A stretch of DNA of 12,794 nucleotides. Origin: an uncultured Devosia sp. (lineage in GTDB: Bacteria; Pseudomonadota; Alphaproteobacteria; Rhizobiales; Devosiaceae). Positions 12,554 to 12,794 of this stretch are shown one piece after another; the stretch's first letter is position 1, and each line of letters starts with the position of its first letter. Position numbers and translations under genes: made by a program. The notes under the pieces were generated by a model that worked only from the letters and a program-made list of their open reading frames with translations, had not been told where the DNA came from and did not search any database. The stretch lies in NCBI GenBank assembly GCA_946481445.1, contig CAMLOA010000016.1:1-12794 (forward strand), in the 5' to 3' direction.

Positions 12554-12794
12554 CGGGCGCGCCTCCCTCGGCCACCGGCAATGAGAAACTGAACGTCGTG
12601 CCGCCCCCGGGATTGGCTTGGGCACCGATCCTGCCCCCATGGGCTTCTATGATACGGCGGGATATGGATAATCCAATGCCCATTCCACCTGGCTTGGCGG
12701 TGACAAACGGCCGAAACAGGTGTTCGGCGACCTCGGGGGGTATGCCGCTGCCCGTGTCCACGACCTCCACGCAGACTGCGCTGTCCCGGCACAC
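12543..12794 (-). CDS. fixL: FixL-like sensor histidine kinase, C-terminal end only
   Basis: The last 83 residues of a histidine kinase are present and the gene continues past the right edge. The visible part is the end of the HATPase_c domain: the G1 box DTGSGIP, the F box LFRPFVTAK, and the G2 box [19 protein letters not shown], then the final strand [11 protein letters not shown]. The wording [20 protein letters not shown] is characteristic of the FixL/DctB-type kinase group. The sensor region is not visible, so a heme-PAS oxygen sensor cannot be shown here and the symbol is provisional. The stop overlaps the fixJ start, consistent with a cognate pair. Confidence 0.75.
   Translation of the reverse strand: MCRDSAVCVEVVDTGSGIPPEVAEHLFRPFVTAKPGGMGIGLSISRRIIEAHGGRIGAQANPGGGTTFSFSLPVAEGGAPDVR

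Noticed and set aside
1..12794. tRNA, rRNA, CRISPR, insertion sequences, attachment sites
   Set aside because: I looked for transposase motifs, regularly spaced direct repeats, terminal inverted repeats and tRNA-like folds and saw none.

Overview
The window is G+C-rich (roughly two thirds by eye) and reads like the chromosome of an alphaproteobacterium. The best taxonomic evidence is a FixL-type kinase tail overlapping a FixJ-type response regulator, followed by a FixK-like CRP/FNR regulator, which is an alphaproteobacterial microaerobic cascade. I see no rRNA, tRNA, transposase or CRISPR array.

Layout from left to right. At the left edge is the start of a DUF4342-like gene (minus). It diverges from a two-gene plus-strand unit: a beta-repeat (bactofilin-like) membrane protein and a two-domain universal stress protein (USP). 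Next on the plus strand is a 60-residue protein with an H-x2-H-x3-C-x-C motif, then a TPC-type (P1B-5-like) metal ATPase. The ATPase converges on a minus-strand operon that reads, in transcription order, a 54-residue membrane protein, a short-chain dehydrogenase, a 125-residue unknown protein, and a Ca2+/cation-type P-type ATPase. This last ATPase is interrupted by a one-base frameshift. A second USP diverges from that operon and ends at a large inverted repeat. On the minus strand beyond it lie a secreted protein with a TTG start, a paralogue of the 60-residue protein, and a three-BON-domain protein. These are followed upstream by fixK, fixJ and the truncated fixL at the right edge.

The unifying observation is six FNR/FixK-type boxes (TTGAY-N4-RTCAA or close variants), one in front of nearly every transcription unit. 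Each is followed 20-23 bp downstream by a plausible -10 hexamer, the geometry of a class II FNR-activated promoter. The FixK-like protein carries the E-x-x-S-R recognition helix that reads TTGA half-sites. A dyad that could be a FixJ site lies in front of fixK. The window therefore looks like a hypoxia or redox response island in which the sensor cascade sits beside its own regulon. The probable outputs are two USPs, two cation ATPases, a BON envelope protein, a bactofilin-like membrane protein, an SDR and several undescribed small proteins. The gene content resembles the mycobacterial DosR dormancy regulon (USPs, a CtpF-type ATPase, small unknown proteins, heme kinase plus LuxR-type regulator). 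That comparison is inference.
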